Shown here: positions 1-10,349 of the stretch, in pieces | Layout of the letters: each line of letters starts with the position of its first letter | Numbering within the stretch: position 1 is the first letter of the stretch | NCBI GenBank assembly: GCA_038093975.1 | Contig: JBBPTG010000035.1 | Location: forward strand, 124,001-188,000 | Direction: 5' to 3' | Source: Chalciporus piperatus | Lineage: Eukaryota > Basidiomycota > Agaricomycetes > Boletales > Boletaceae | DNA length: 64,000 nucleotides | Position numbers and translations under genes: made by a program | Notes under the pieces: model-generated | Told to the model about the DNA's origin: nothing | Database searches by the model: none | What the model saw: only the letters and a program-made list of their open reading frames with translations

Positions 1-2
1 TG

Positions 3-3000
3 ACAGGGAATGTCAGCATGACGAACAAACTCTATCGTGCCTACCTGCATGCTCTGACCAGCAGCGGGTGTAGCACCGACCCATTAACAGGCAGGACAGG
101 CGTAGAGGAAGCTCTCTGTCTATTACGTTCTGCCGGTTGTCGGTCGATCATGAAGCTTGGACCTCGCGACGCAGAGCTCCTGCAAACGATCGCATTACTC
201 GCTCCCGCTCGGACATGGTACCCACCTCAGATGAAGCGTATGCAGGCGGTGGTGTGGCCAGGCCTTCCGGTGAATGCTCCCTATCATGAATTGTACATCG
301 CTGCAAGAGCGATCAAGGATCACTGCGAAAGACTCCAGCTATTTCAGGCGCACCAGTCGAATTCATTGTTCCAAGATTTTCCATCGCAAGACGATCACCT
401 CTTGGATCGCAGTGCGCTGCGTGCTGCATATCTTCTTCCACCAGGATTTCCCAGAGAGCTCCCAGAGGCGAAACACGATGTCAAGCACAAGGCCAGAGAC
501 CTTCTGGGGGCTGAATCGGGAGAGCATCGGGCCTATACAGCGGCATATGTTGTTCTCCATCCCTCCGCGACCGGTGCGAAGGCTGTCAAGGATCTACAGA
601 GCATGGTTGAGTCGTTGAAGGCCACCGTACATGGGGAAGCTTCTTTGTCACTGCAGTATAACAAATCGTGGCTGGAGCCTGACCTGTCATCGATATGGAT
701 TCAGGCGTACAATCACCTACGCATCAGCCAGAAGGCCGAACACTTTGACCTCCTCTTCTCCCTCCCAGCCATGGCCTATGGATCACCAACGCTCAGCGAA
801 CTTGTCCCCACGTTCATGGCTTTTGCGACGCATCCAAAGTTCAGTCTCGAAAGCCCACCGCCTTATTTATCCTACAATCTCTCAGACGGATATCAACCCC
901 CGCCGCAAAAATTGCTCAGCCATCTCTATGGCTCCATACACCCCTTCGAGGATAGCCCAGAAAGTGCTATCGAAGCACAGCCTGACGAAAGCGAACCCGC
1001 ATTGAAGTCACGTCGATTCAAGCTCTACAACAGCAGAATCAAAGCTGATATCAAAAGTGCATCAAATCGTTTGCTCCAGCACTGGCCATCTGAGACGCCT
1101 CCTCCGTGTTCGCTCACCCCTGACGCATACGACGTTGAAAGCTTGACCTCGAAGCTTCAGGTCATCTTTTCGAGTTGCTATCAAAACCACAGGCTCAGGG
1201 AGCATCTTGTTCGCGTCCAGAAGATTCTGGACAACGTGTACTCGCAGGGTAGACCAAGTCGATCCCTCCAATATGTGGTCGGGCCCTGTCCCAACATTCC
1301 CCCTCGTACTTCGTGGGAGATCACAGAAAACCAGTTATTCACTCGATTGGCGCCATCGTTACCCCCACGCGAGAAATTGTCCCGTTCCACTGCTGAGGTT
1401 CCCAAAGCCTCAGCTTCAGGTTCGGAGGCATTGCATCGACTCATCGCCGAGGTTCAGACAAAGGTGGACATCCAATTCCACCATCAATATGTCTCCGACC
1501 TTCGCGCTAGCGCAGAGCACTTCGACCGCGAGCTGCTACTACCTTCAGTCACTCATGGTTTGACGGAGACACCTGACCTGGCACTCAGGGTGCACTATGC
1601 CCGGTGCAGAAATAGCTATTTGGACGCGTTGACTTGTGTCAAGCAGGAGCTAGGTCCGAGAAGCACGGGAGAGCAGGCTATAACCGAATCGAGTCAGTGG
1701 CCACGCGTGACTCCGTACGCACTCTTTCAATGTCTCGCATCCACCTCGTCAATCGTAGTCTCCGAGGATTGGAAGAAATGCCTCGTCAAGTTGGCACTCC
1801 TCGCCTTGGATCTCCAACGCTCTCGTAGGTTGCTCAGGTTATACCTAGACAATCTCGAGGAAGAGTTCACGAAGGAATTGGAGAACGAAGGGTGCGACGG
1901 GTGGAATGCTGAGCAACACCCAGATTGGCTTCTGGTCCAGGTGTGTACCGCGTGCCCTGAGCAGGTAGATTATACTAATCCCACCTATCCCATCAGTTGC
2001 AAGGCAATATACTCGTTCGCCGCGTTCAGGTAGACGTTGCCAACGAGATGATATCACCACGCTCAAGGGAGAATACAGCCATGCAGCTCAATATGGGAGA
2101 AGGAAAATCATCCGTGATCGTCCCAATTGTTGCTGCTGCACTTGCCGATGGCGATCAGATCGTCCGCGTCATTGTCCCGAAAGCATTGACAACACAGATG
2201 TTTCAGCTCCTCTTGGATCGCCTTGGTGGACTTGCCAATCGGCGAATATATTACCTCCCCTTCTCCCGTTCCCTCGAGGTTAATCAACAACAAGTCTCGG
2301 CCATCCTCCAAATCCTCTCCGAATGCATGAGCGAGCATGGCATTCTGGTCCTCCAACCTGAGCACGTCCTATCACTCAAGCTTGTTAGTGTCGAAAAGCA
2401 GTTGTCAGGGGCAGAAGAGAGCCAGCTCGCACACCACCTACTGGATCTTCAGCGGTGGCTTCACTTTCATACCCGGGACATTCTAGATGAAAGCGACGAG
2501 ATCCTTCATGTCCGATACCAGCTCGTGTATACCATCGGCCATCAGCAACCTATAGAAGGATTCCCTGAGAGATGGACCACCACTCAGCAAATCCTCGGTC
2601 TCGTCAAGAGACATGCACATTCCCTCGGACACATTTTCCCACTCGGAGTAGAGTTCGAAAGCGGCCCACCTGGATCATTTCCTCACTTCCGTATCCTGCA
2701 GAACGACGTCGACCAAGAGTTGATAACACGGATAGTGCACGATGTGATGGATGGCCTCCTCCCAAATTTCAACTTCAGCCGCCTACCCGAAATGCTCTGG
2801 GATGCCCTCATCCACTTCATATCATGCAAGGATGCACTTCCATCAGCGGCTCAAACAGTAGAGGAGTCTTTCAGGCATAGCCCACTGTGGAGTGGCTTAC
2901 TGCTACTACGCGGCCTCTTGGCCACCGGCATCCTTCTGTACCCTTTCAGGGAGCGGCGCTGGCGCGTCGACTATGGCCTTGACCCAAAGCGTACTATGCT

Positions 3001-5316
3001 CGCAGTTCCATACCGAGCGAAAGATGTGCCCGCACAAAGGGCAGAGTTTGGCCATCCCGATATCGCGATTATCCTCACCTGTCTATCCTACTACTATGGT
3101 GGTCTTAGCGAGGACCAGCTGAAAGTTTCCTTCGATATTCTGCTCAAACAGGATGACCCATCCTCGGATTATGAAATCTGGGTTCAGGAATGCCCGTCTG
3201 TCCCTGATTTTCTTCAGAGTCTCAACGGTGTCAACATCAAGTCGTCGCAGCAATGGAGCACTTACCTACTCCCTCTCTTTTCCCGCAACCAAGCTACGGT
3301 TGACTTCTACCTTTCGAAAGTCGTATTCCCGAAGGAAGCCAAGGAATTTCCGTCGAAACTGTCGTGTTCGGGTTGGGATCTCGCAGAGAAGAGGGAACGA
3401 CTTCTCACCGGTGAGCGACATCGGGTCTTCCTCTCGGGGCTAGCAGGCTGACCACTGTTTAGGCTTTTCTGGTACCAATGACGGTCGTTATCTCCTACCC
3501 ACGCACGTTACACAGCGCGATCCAGACCATCAGCGAGGCACCAATGCAATGGTGCTCGCGTATCTTCTACAGCCGGAGAATGATTCCTACATGCTAACGG
3601 CACATGAAAATGGCGAACGTCGGAACACGCACCAGTTCCTCGAGATGGTGGTCTCACAGGACCGAGAGATTCGCGTATTGTTGGACATTGGCGCACAGAT
3701 GCTCGACCTTCAGAACCAAGAGCTCGCCAAAGCGTGGCTGAATCTCAAGCCGGATATTTCTGCGGCCATCTATTTCGATGAGGACGACGAATTGACAGTT
3801 GTTTCACGCGACGGCACCACACAGCTTTTGTTATCGTCACCATTCGCTCAGCAACTCGACCAATGTGTTATATACCTCGACGATGCTCATACGAGAGGTA
3901 CCGACATCAAGTTCCCTCAGGGATTCCGCGCTGCTGTCACATTGGGTCCCAAGGTTACGAAGGACCGATTAGTTCAGGGTATGTTTATGTTCTGTACTTC
4001 TCCTTGGGCAAAGCTCAGCGCCGATCGTTCTAGGGTGCATGCGGATGCGGAGTCTCGGATTCGGTCACTCTGTCATGTTTTTTGCACCACTCGAAGTTGA
4101 TTGGAGCATCCGCTCTCTGACCAGCAAGGGACCTCAAGATACCATCACCACCGCGGATATCCTGCATTGGGTAATTCGCGAGACCTGCAACGATATACAG
4201 CAACAAGGTCCTCACTGGGCGCAGCAAGGGATGGATCACGCATCTCGATACGCTATATGGTCCAAGTTTTGCGAAAACAATCTCACACCGAGCCAATTGT
4301 CTGCGGGGTGGCTGCGCAGTGAAGCCAAGTCACTGGCGGATCTCTATGCACTGCACGCACTGGGTCCTTCGAACTCTACCACGCTGGATGTGCCGGAGAT
4401 TCGCCAACGTTGCTTGACTCTTGGGATTTCGTCGCTCCCCGACATAGGCATGAATGAAGAACAGGAGAGGGAGGTTGTTCATGAGGTTGAGCCGGAGCCA
4501 CACGTGCAACGGCCTCCCAGAGCGTCACCAGCGACTCACTGGATTCATCCGGATGTCGTTTCCTTTTTGAACACGGGAATCATCCCTCCAGGAACCAACG
4601 CTTTCTGCCCAATCTTTCGGACTCTTGATTCCACCTCCGCAGCTAGTACCAACCAAGCGCACGTTTGGAGTACAATGGTCTTAGCGACTCGAGACTTCTC
4701 TACGACTGTCGCGTCATCAACCGGGAGAATGGACGACTATTTACGCCCTGTCCAGTGGGTTGTTTCGAGCAAGTTGAAGGCGAGGAAGGCTCGCAAGCAA
4801 GCACTCGTCATTCTCAGCCCTTACGAAGTCAATGGTTTGATGCCATATATCAAGCGGAGCAAAATCGTTCATCTCCATCTGTACACACCCCGCACCACCA
4901 AGTCTATGAGACCTTGCGATGACCTCATGCTGTATAGCATCCCCAAGGTCCCTTCGGCTTGGGCTATCCCTTGGGCTTTTATTGACCAGTTAAACGTGTT
5001 CGCTGGACAGCTCTACCTCACGGACTACAGCGCGTACACCCGGCTATGCCGTTTCCTGTGCATACACACGACGGATCTACAGGACCATCATGGTATCAAC
5101 GTTAATCGTGACGGGTTCATCGCTCCATACTCGCGGTTGCAAACTTTGAGGGCATTGATGAACCTTCGGCGAAAAGGCATGAGCTTTTCCCCGACGCATA
5201 TAGGGAGAATACTTGATGGGCGATTACTCAACGAGAGAGTGTTCGATGGCTGTGACGATGTAAACTCCATTTTTCTTGTGTCGTTTCTCACCAAGCTGAT
5301 GAATCTTCCAGAATAG
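3..5316 (+). CDS. DUF3638/DUF3645 large P-loop protein, 3' part (5' end outside window)
   Basis: Coding is open to the left edge, so the start is missing. I read four exons, 3-1940, 1997-3410, 3463-3978 and 4034-5316, joined by 52-56 bp GT-AG introns with consistent phase; this gives 1,716 residues in the window. Family members are usually about 2,500-3,200 residues. A Walker A-like motif NMGEGKSS is encoded near 2090-2115 and a Walker B-like DESDE near 2485-2500, both in the DUF3638 part. The DUF3645 signature (LRGLLATGILL, then YGLDPKR, AVPYRAKDVP and LTCLSYYYGGL) lies at about 2900-3110. A helicase-C-like tail follows, with YLDDAHTRGTD, TLGPKVTKDRLVQ and CMRMRSLG around 3865-4060. The fold resembles a SecA/helicase-type ATPase; the biochemical role of this fungal family is not established. 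Family assignment is confident, function is not. Confidence 0.9.
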
Positions 5317-5708
5317 CCGACTCGGAACGATTGCGAACTAACTCTACGAGCTCTTTTTTGATCGCTCGGTCCTCTCTGATGAAACTAGTGGGGAGTTTTT
5401 GGGCAAGGCCTTAGTCGTGGGGCAGGAGACAGTGATGACTCTTGGATGACTCCCATCATGATTTGCGGCATGCTTTGTACTTATGTTTGCATGATGCGTC
5501 AGTGCGTAGAGCAGAACGATGTCTTCCGCTCATTGAGAGTTTGGTTTTGGGTAGTCTCCCTACACTCTGAGGAAATGAGCAAGACCCACAGCAAGTTGCA
5601 GTTGGCGCTCGAACTTGAAGGCGCTCGAGCTATCTCCACGTGCAAAATGACGGGCGCGTTGGACCTGCCAGCAGCCCTGCCACCGGGACCTCCACTTTCA
5701 AACCACTG
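5317..5708. other. intergenic, no gene seen
   Basis: This is the 3' flank of the DUF3638 gene and the upstream region of the split gene starting at 5709. Only short overlapping frames without family resemblance are present. Confidence 0.5.
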
Positions 5709-5921
5709 ATGGCCGGGGGCTCTGAATTCCTGCAGGATGTATACGCAAGGCATCTACCAACAAAATTTGGTTACCCACTCTGGACTCCTGAACCAAGCAG
5801 CAAACTCCCTGACTCTTATCAAAATGAAGGACTTCAGATCGGGGATGTTGGTTACGTTGACCGCTGGGGAGTTTTCCATGTGCTTTTCAACATACGATAC
5901 TCCTCCAACCATGATCTCCAT
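5709..5921 (+). pseudogene. unnamed basidiomycete family protein, copy A, 5' part of first exon (split by insertion)
   Basis: The ATG at 5709 opens MAGGSEFLQDVYARHLPTKF, followed by GYPLWTPEP, GLQIGDVGYVD and VFHVLFNI. This aligns with the start of the intact paralogue B on the minus strand at 38361 (RGYPLWTPKQ, FGIGDVGVV, CLFNLCLP). The frame runs into the terminal repeat of the 10.5-kb element at 5922, and the homology resumes at 16483. The last 8 bp (5914-5921) are the target-site copy. The insertion lies between codons: 213 bp from the ATG is exactly 71 codons, so the two halves are in the same phase. Function of the family is unknown to me. Confidence 0.8.
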
Positions 5922-5958
5922 CAGGAAAAACCTCCCAAGGGAATTTGATGAAATTGCA
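5922..5958 (+). repeat. left terminal inverted repeat of the 10.5-kb element
   Basis: 37 bp starting CAGGAAAAACCTCCCAAGGG. It matches the reverse complement of 16438-16474 at 36 of 37 positions; the single difference is A at position 16 here against G in the right copy. Confidence 0.9.
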
Positions 5959-6060
5959 CTAAATTCCATGAAATTTCATTCTATTTTAGGAATCCATTCA
6001 ATAACTTAAGTCCATTCTAAATTCCATCACATTTAGTGAAATTGCGTGCATTTATTTCAT
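5959..6060. repeat. subterminal AT-rich repeats of the element
   Basis: Imperfect copies of a TGAAATTGC / AAATTCCAT / TGAAATTTCAT motif recur just inside the left terminal repeat, with further versions at 6017-6060. Related AATTTTCAT/AATTCA motifs lie next to the right end at 16419-16437. Such arrays often serve as transposase binding sites; that role is inferred. Confidence 0.5.
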
Positions 6061-6407
6061 ACAATCAATAGTAACAAACAAGAGGTAGGCACGATCCGGA
6101 TCGGGAACACCCACCTCTCAGCCCATGTCCCACTTACTGGTCTCTGGGGTCTTTCTTCGGAGCTAGTAGTTATTTTTGAGCTGTTTTTGTCGAATTCGTG
6201 TTTGTGATAACAGAATGGATTATCTGGGTGGTATAATTCGTGCGTGTATGATAGATACCTAAGCTACTCGCTTTGAAACCATGCAGTTCTCTTCGTGTAT
6301 GTTGAGAAGAAGCCAAGGATAGGGGAACACATGGTCACGTGGATGGGGAATGCTAGACGGACGCGACGCGACGCGACTCGTGAACAGCCCGCTGCAACGG
6401 AGGGGGG

Positions 6408-7259
6408 ATGGACGAGCTAGACACCGGGCACAAGCTGTCACCATGGACATATACCCCCATCCGGAACAATTCAACCTCTCCAGAAATCATACTTGCTGTG
6501 GCCTCTTCCTCAGGATATCCGGCTTCGAACTTCGGAGCTGCAGAAATCTCGCAGAATGGAGCGGAAATCACCCATACAGTGTCCATCCACTCACCATCGC
6601 TCTTGAGCCCTGCCGGGTTCACCTCACTGGCACAACCATCACACCAACCGCACGCTTCCATTGCTCCGAGTCTGACTCGGAGCCTGTCTTATTCGCCATC
6701 TAATTCGCATCTGTTTAGTCCCAGCCCAAATGGCTTTTTGGACGCTTCTGCCAACAGTCCATCTGCATCGACGGCTCTCCTTGAAATGGGGTACTTGAAG
6801 GAAAATATCGAGTGGGACTTTGGAGGGACCGAAGGGAAGGTTAGAATCAAATGCCCGAGGTGCACGAAATGGCTCAAGACCAACTCGAAGAAACTTATGT
6901 TTGGAAATCTCGTGGCGCATCTCAATAGCCGAACGAAATGCCAGACTGGCGCTGAAGTGCAACGGGGGGAGGCAGCGCAAGCACGACACGCGCTCGATGT
7001 GTTATTCCCGGTAGTGGGTTGGTCGAGTGACGGGATCGAGGATGGTGCACCAATCCCGCCCGCTATGGCTCAGGCAATGCTGATCACACGAGAAGAAGAG
7101 GAGCTCATGGGAGTTCTGACAGACAAGATTCCCCCGAAGGTGCAATCACCTGTCGTGGTGCAGAACGAGGCCAATACCCGGGCGACGGCCAGTCGTAATA
7201 AAAGGCGCCGGGTCGCAGCGGCCTCGCCTCTCCCTGCTTCAAAGCGTTCGAAACAATAG
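6408..7259 (+). CDS. C2HC zinc-finger nuclear protein carried by the element
   Basis: Single exon, ATG at 6408, 283 residues. The N-terminal half is Ser/Pro/Asn-rich and probably disordered. A compact finger follows at about residues 145-178: CPRC, then a basic spacer (KWLKTNSKKL), FGNLVAHLN and a final Cys in RTKC, a C-x2-C ... H-x6-C arrangement reminiscent of BED/C2H2 fingers. The C-terminus is strongly basic (NKRRRV ... PASKRSKQ), a likely nuclear localisation signal. It lies between the left terminal repeat and the recombinase cassette, transcribed inward. A DNA-binding role, possibly recognising element ends, is inference; no transposase catalytic domain is attached. Confidence 0.65.
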   Translation: MDELDTGHKLSPWTYTPIRNNSTSPEIILAVASSSGYPASNFGAAEISQNGAEITHTVSIHSPSLLSPAGFTSLAQPSHQPHASIAPSLTRSLSYSPSNSHLFSPSPNGFLDASANSPSASTALLEMGYLKENIEWDFGGTEGKVRIKCPRCTKWLKTNSKKLMFGNLVAHLNSRTKCQTGAEVQRGEAAQARHALDVLFPVVGWSSDGIEDGAPIPPAMAQAMLITREEEELMGVLTDKIPPKVQSPVVVQNEANTRATASRNKRRRVAAASPLPASKRSKQ

Positions 7260-7927
7260 AATTCCACTAATCACTAGTCTACCCTCCTCATTCAATCAGC
7301 TCGTACTTACTATTCATTACTACTAGGATATCATAATTGCCTATACTTTCGTGTACATGCATTCACAGCTAATGCTCGCTTCCTCTATACATCTTTTAAT
7401 GGATTTCCATGTTTTCGTTGGTCTTTCACCCTCTTCCTCCGTGCCCGGTACAACGGACCGCAAGTCCCGATGCATGTATGCCCCAGTGTACGGGGTCCCA
7501 GTCCAAAATCGAGGTCGGTGTCGGAATTTTCTTTATTGCCTACCTCTTGGTAACAAATGAATCTAAGCTGAGGACGAGGAAATCCCCAGTCCCGCACCGC
7601 GTTAGCTAAGCTGAGCTAAGCGGGTCGCCCGTTTCGGGAACGAGGCGCGAGGTGGACGCCGGTGTGGCGGTGCAGGGACCCCGGCGAGCGAGTCGGCGTG
7701 ATTCGCGACCGCGACCAGTCGTGCCAACGAAGCCCGGGAGAGCTCGAGCTCGAGATTCGGTGCCCGTGGTGAATCGTCGAGACGAGACGAGCGTACCGTG
7801 CGTTTTTGGACGACCGAAAACCGACGTCCGTTGCAGCGCGAAGGTCCCCCGGAAGTAGTAGCGCTGCTGTAACTCCCGCCAGGGCACGTACGTGTTTTTT
7901 TTGGCGTGCTGGCCAACGTTAGCCGAG

Positions 7928-8084
7928 GAGACTGTAGCTCGGGCGCTTTGGGACTGTGGATTTTCGTTCCGCACCTCGTTGATCCCTCCCAGCGACGACG
8001 GTCCTCTTCTCTGCCAAAAATGAAGAGGTCTCCTCGAGCCCATCGGAAATCTACAGTCCCACAGCTTAGCGGTCTACAGTCCCC
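7928..8084. repeat. left cluster of GGGACTGTRG motifs
   Basis: GAGACTGTAGC at 7928, GGGACTGTGGATTTTCG at 7950-7966, and two inverted copies, AAATCTACAGTCCC at 8047-8060 and GTCTACAGTCCCC at 8072-8084. The copies at 7950 and 8047 face each other around an 80-bp centre. The inverted pair, spaced 23 bp, mirrors the direct copies beyond the SAP gene at 14574-14626. Confidence 0.65.
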
Positions 8085-8104
8085 TCGGGTAATTCAAGGA
8101 ACGA

Positions 8105-8220
8105 TTTTTTTTTGCTCGGTCCCCTCTTCATTTATCTCCTCTCCTCTCCTCCTCCTCTTATCTCATCCCCCATCCACCTCTCTCGCCACCCATCCACCTC
8201 TCTCGGCGTAACCTCAGCTC
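8105..8220 (+). promoter_or_regulatory. CT-rich promoter region of the nuclease gene
   Basis: Long pyrimidine tract (runs of CTCCTCTCCTC) with a direct repeat CCATCCACCTCTCTCG at about 8169 and 8190. CT-rich stretches are common core promoter features of filamentous fungi. The ATG follows at 8335. No TATA box was identified. Confidence 0.4.
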
Positions 8221-8334
8221 TCGCTCGACGTCTCCATACTCGGCTGTCGGACCCATTCCAATCTTCCCTCCTGGATCGCTTTCGTCAAGCATCCAGCGCA
8301 CGCATCGAATCTCGGCACCTCGCCCTCGCGTACG

Positions 8335-10189
8335 ATGGGCATCCATGGTCTTTGGGAGGTACGTCGCTTTTTTTCACTCTTGTCGGTTGTCTCGTCGCTC
8401 GCTAACGGTGCCAACATCCAAGGCTCTCGAGCCTGCCTCCTCCGAGGTTTCTCTCTTGGCGCTTGCTCTCAACGACCGGTACAACGGCCCACCTCCACAC
8501 CTCGCTTACACAATCGGGATCGATGTCAGGTATGCACAACTCCCGCTGACACGCTCGTCTACGCTCGTTCACCTGCCTCCACCATGGTCTAGTATATGGT
8601 TCGAACAATGCCAGCAACAGCTCTGGCATCGTGCGAACCCCCGCAGCGGCCAGAGCCCACCACTCCGGTCCTTCCTCTTTCGTCTCGCTCGACTTGCCCA
8701 GTTGCCGGTCCACCTCGTGTTCTGTTACGATGGCGAGGCTCGACCGCACGTGAAACGAGGCAAGAAGGTCGACACTCGGGCGCACTGGATGACGCGCCCG
8801 ACACAACGCATCCTTGATGCGTTCAACGTACCGTGGCTCACGGTGCGTGCTCTCCGTGTATCGTGAAACCTCCGGTCGGTCTCATGGCTTGACAGGCTCT
8901 GGGAGAGGCAGAAGCCGAACTCGCTCGAATGAACCAAGCGGGCATCATTGATGCTGTCATGACGGACGACAGCGACTCGTTTGTGTTTGGCGCACACACT
9001 GTGCTCCGAAAGTAAGTGTCCTTGGCGTGGGGCTGAGCCCGTATTGTACAATGTTGATGCTTTGTGCCAGCTCGAGCTTCGATGCTCGTGGCTTCATCAA
9101 GGTCTACACGACCGAGGCCATTCGACGGGAGGTTGCTGATCTCCTGTGCGGGGATGCATTCGCCCTCATGGCACTTTGCTGCGGGGGTGATTACGACACT
9201 GTATGTAGCAATTTTGAAGCATCCGTTCATTCTCTGACATGGTGACATGGTGATCTAGGGCCTTCGTGGCTGTGGAATGACTACTGCATTGGGCCTCGTG
9301 CAATGTGGCCTCAGCAACGGGGTTCGGCAGGTGCTTTCCAATGGTCCCGAGATGGAAAACATGCTTGATGACTGGCGTTGTCGGCTGCGAGACCACCTGT
9401 TGCACGATCCTGCGAACCAGCTCGGACGTCGTCATCCTGCACTGGCTGCATCTATTCCCGACACTTTCCCACCACCTGATGTCATCAGGTACTACCTCAA
9501 TCCTGTTGTCACCACTCATTGCGTGATGATTTCACGGGAGCCCCAACCACCAGATCTGGCTGCAGTCGCGAGCCTCGTTCGGGAGTTCTTGGGGTGGGAG
9601 GATGTAAAGCAAATGCTCACCACCTTCGCTTCGAACATATGGCCGACAGTGATTCTAAAGGAGATCCTCCTTGACCTCAGCAGGTGTTCCCCTCATGGCA
9701 ATGAGGTGAGTTTGGTCATCGAGCCTCGACTCCGTGATAATGACTTCATCAAACTCTATTGAAGTTTGACCTAGCAATGGGCTGTACGAGGGCAGCTTTC
9801 CTGGCCTTTCCACAGTCCCGATCGACGAGGCATGGGGTTCCGGGCATGCTGATCTCGCTGCCGACTGCAGCATTGAGGCGAGATACCCTCAGAGACTTGC
9901 CGGACTGCCTACATGATCCAGGTAATGTCAATATGTTGTCAAAGGTATCTATTTGGGTTCCGAGTCGTATTTTCGATGGTTGGACACACACCATGTTCAT
10001 GGGGGGCTCGACAACAAGTGGCCATGCTGAGGTAATGATTTTAACTATGTCTGGTGTTGGCATGAGCTCATGTTCGGGTAGGTCATCGAGGCACGAGACA
10101 ATGATATCATTGACCTTACAGTCGATGATGAGCCCACCCCCAGTAGCTCAGGCTCGCAAATTATTGACCTCACCCATGACGAGGATTGA
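8335..10189 (+). CDS. XPG/FEN1-like structure-specific nuclease with SUMO-interaction-like tail
   Basis: Eight exons: 8335-8358, 8423-8529, 8593-8842, 8896-9011, 9071-9200, 9259-9705, 9816-10031 and 10082-10189. All GT-AG introns agree in phase; the product is 465 residues. It starts MGIHGLWE, the XPG N-terminal signature. Acidic metal-binding motifs are intact: GID (D42), FCYDGEARP (D90), GEAEAE (E131, E133), TDDSDSF (D151, D152, D154) and GGDYD (D206), followed by the helix-two-turn-helix start GLRGCG. The C-terminal exon encodes DNDIIDLT and IIDLTHDED, which look like SUMO-interaction motifs. The family cuts branched or flapped DNA; a role in resolving recombination or replication intermediates of the element is inferred. 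The gene converges on the recombinase gene, 160 bp apart. The 9706-9815 intron (110 bp) was chosen because it alone restores frame. Confidence 0.85.
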
Positions 10190-10349
10190 AGTTATATATA
10201 GGTAGATGCTTCTGTATGTATGATTGGTTGCAAGTGCTTCCGTATGTATGATTGATTACAAGTGTATGGACTAACAATGCATAATTGACCTTGAACTGCA
10301 TGTCATTAGAACCAAGTCGTGAATCATATCAAGTGATAAATTGTATCTA

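Larger units (their letters stand above)
7260..8334. other. non-coding GC-rich stretch between zinc-finger and nuclease genes
   Basis: No gene with family resemblance. It holds the nested repeat GCTAAGCTGAGCTAAGC near 7607-7622, GC-rich sequence from 7620 to 7860, the motif cluster at 7928-8084 and a pyrimidine-rich promoter region. Confidence 0.45.

Noticed and set aside
9706..9762. End of the XPG-like gene at a stop codon near 9762
   Set aside because: Reading through gives a frame that stops early; the 9706-9815 intron restores frame and adds conserved SIWVP-type sequence and a structured tail to 10189.
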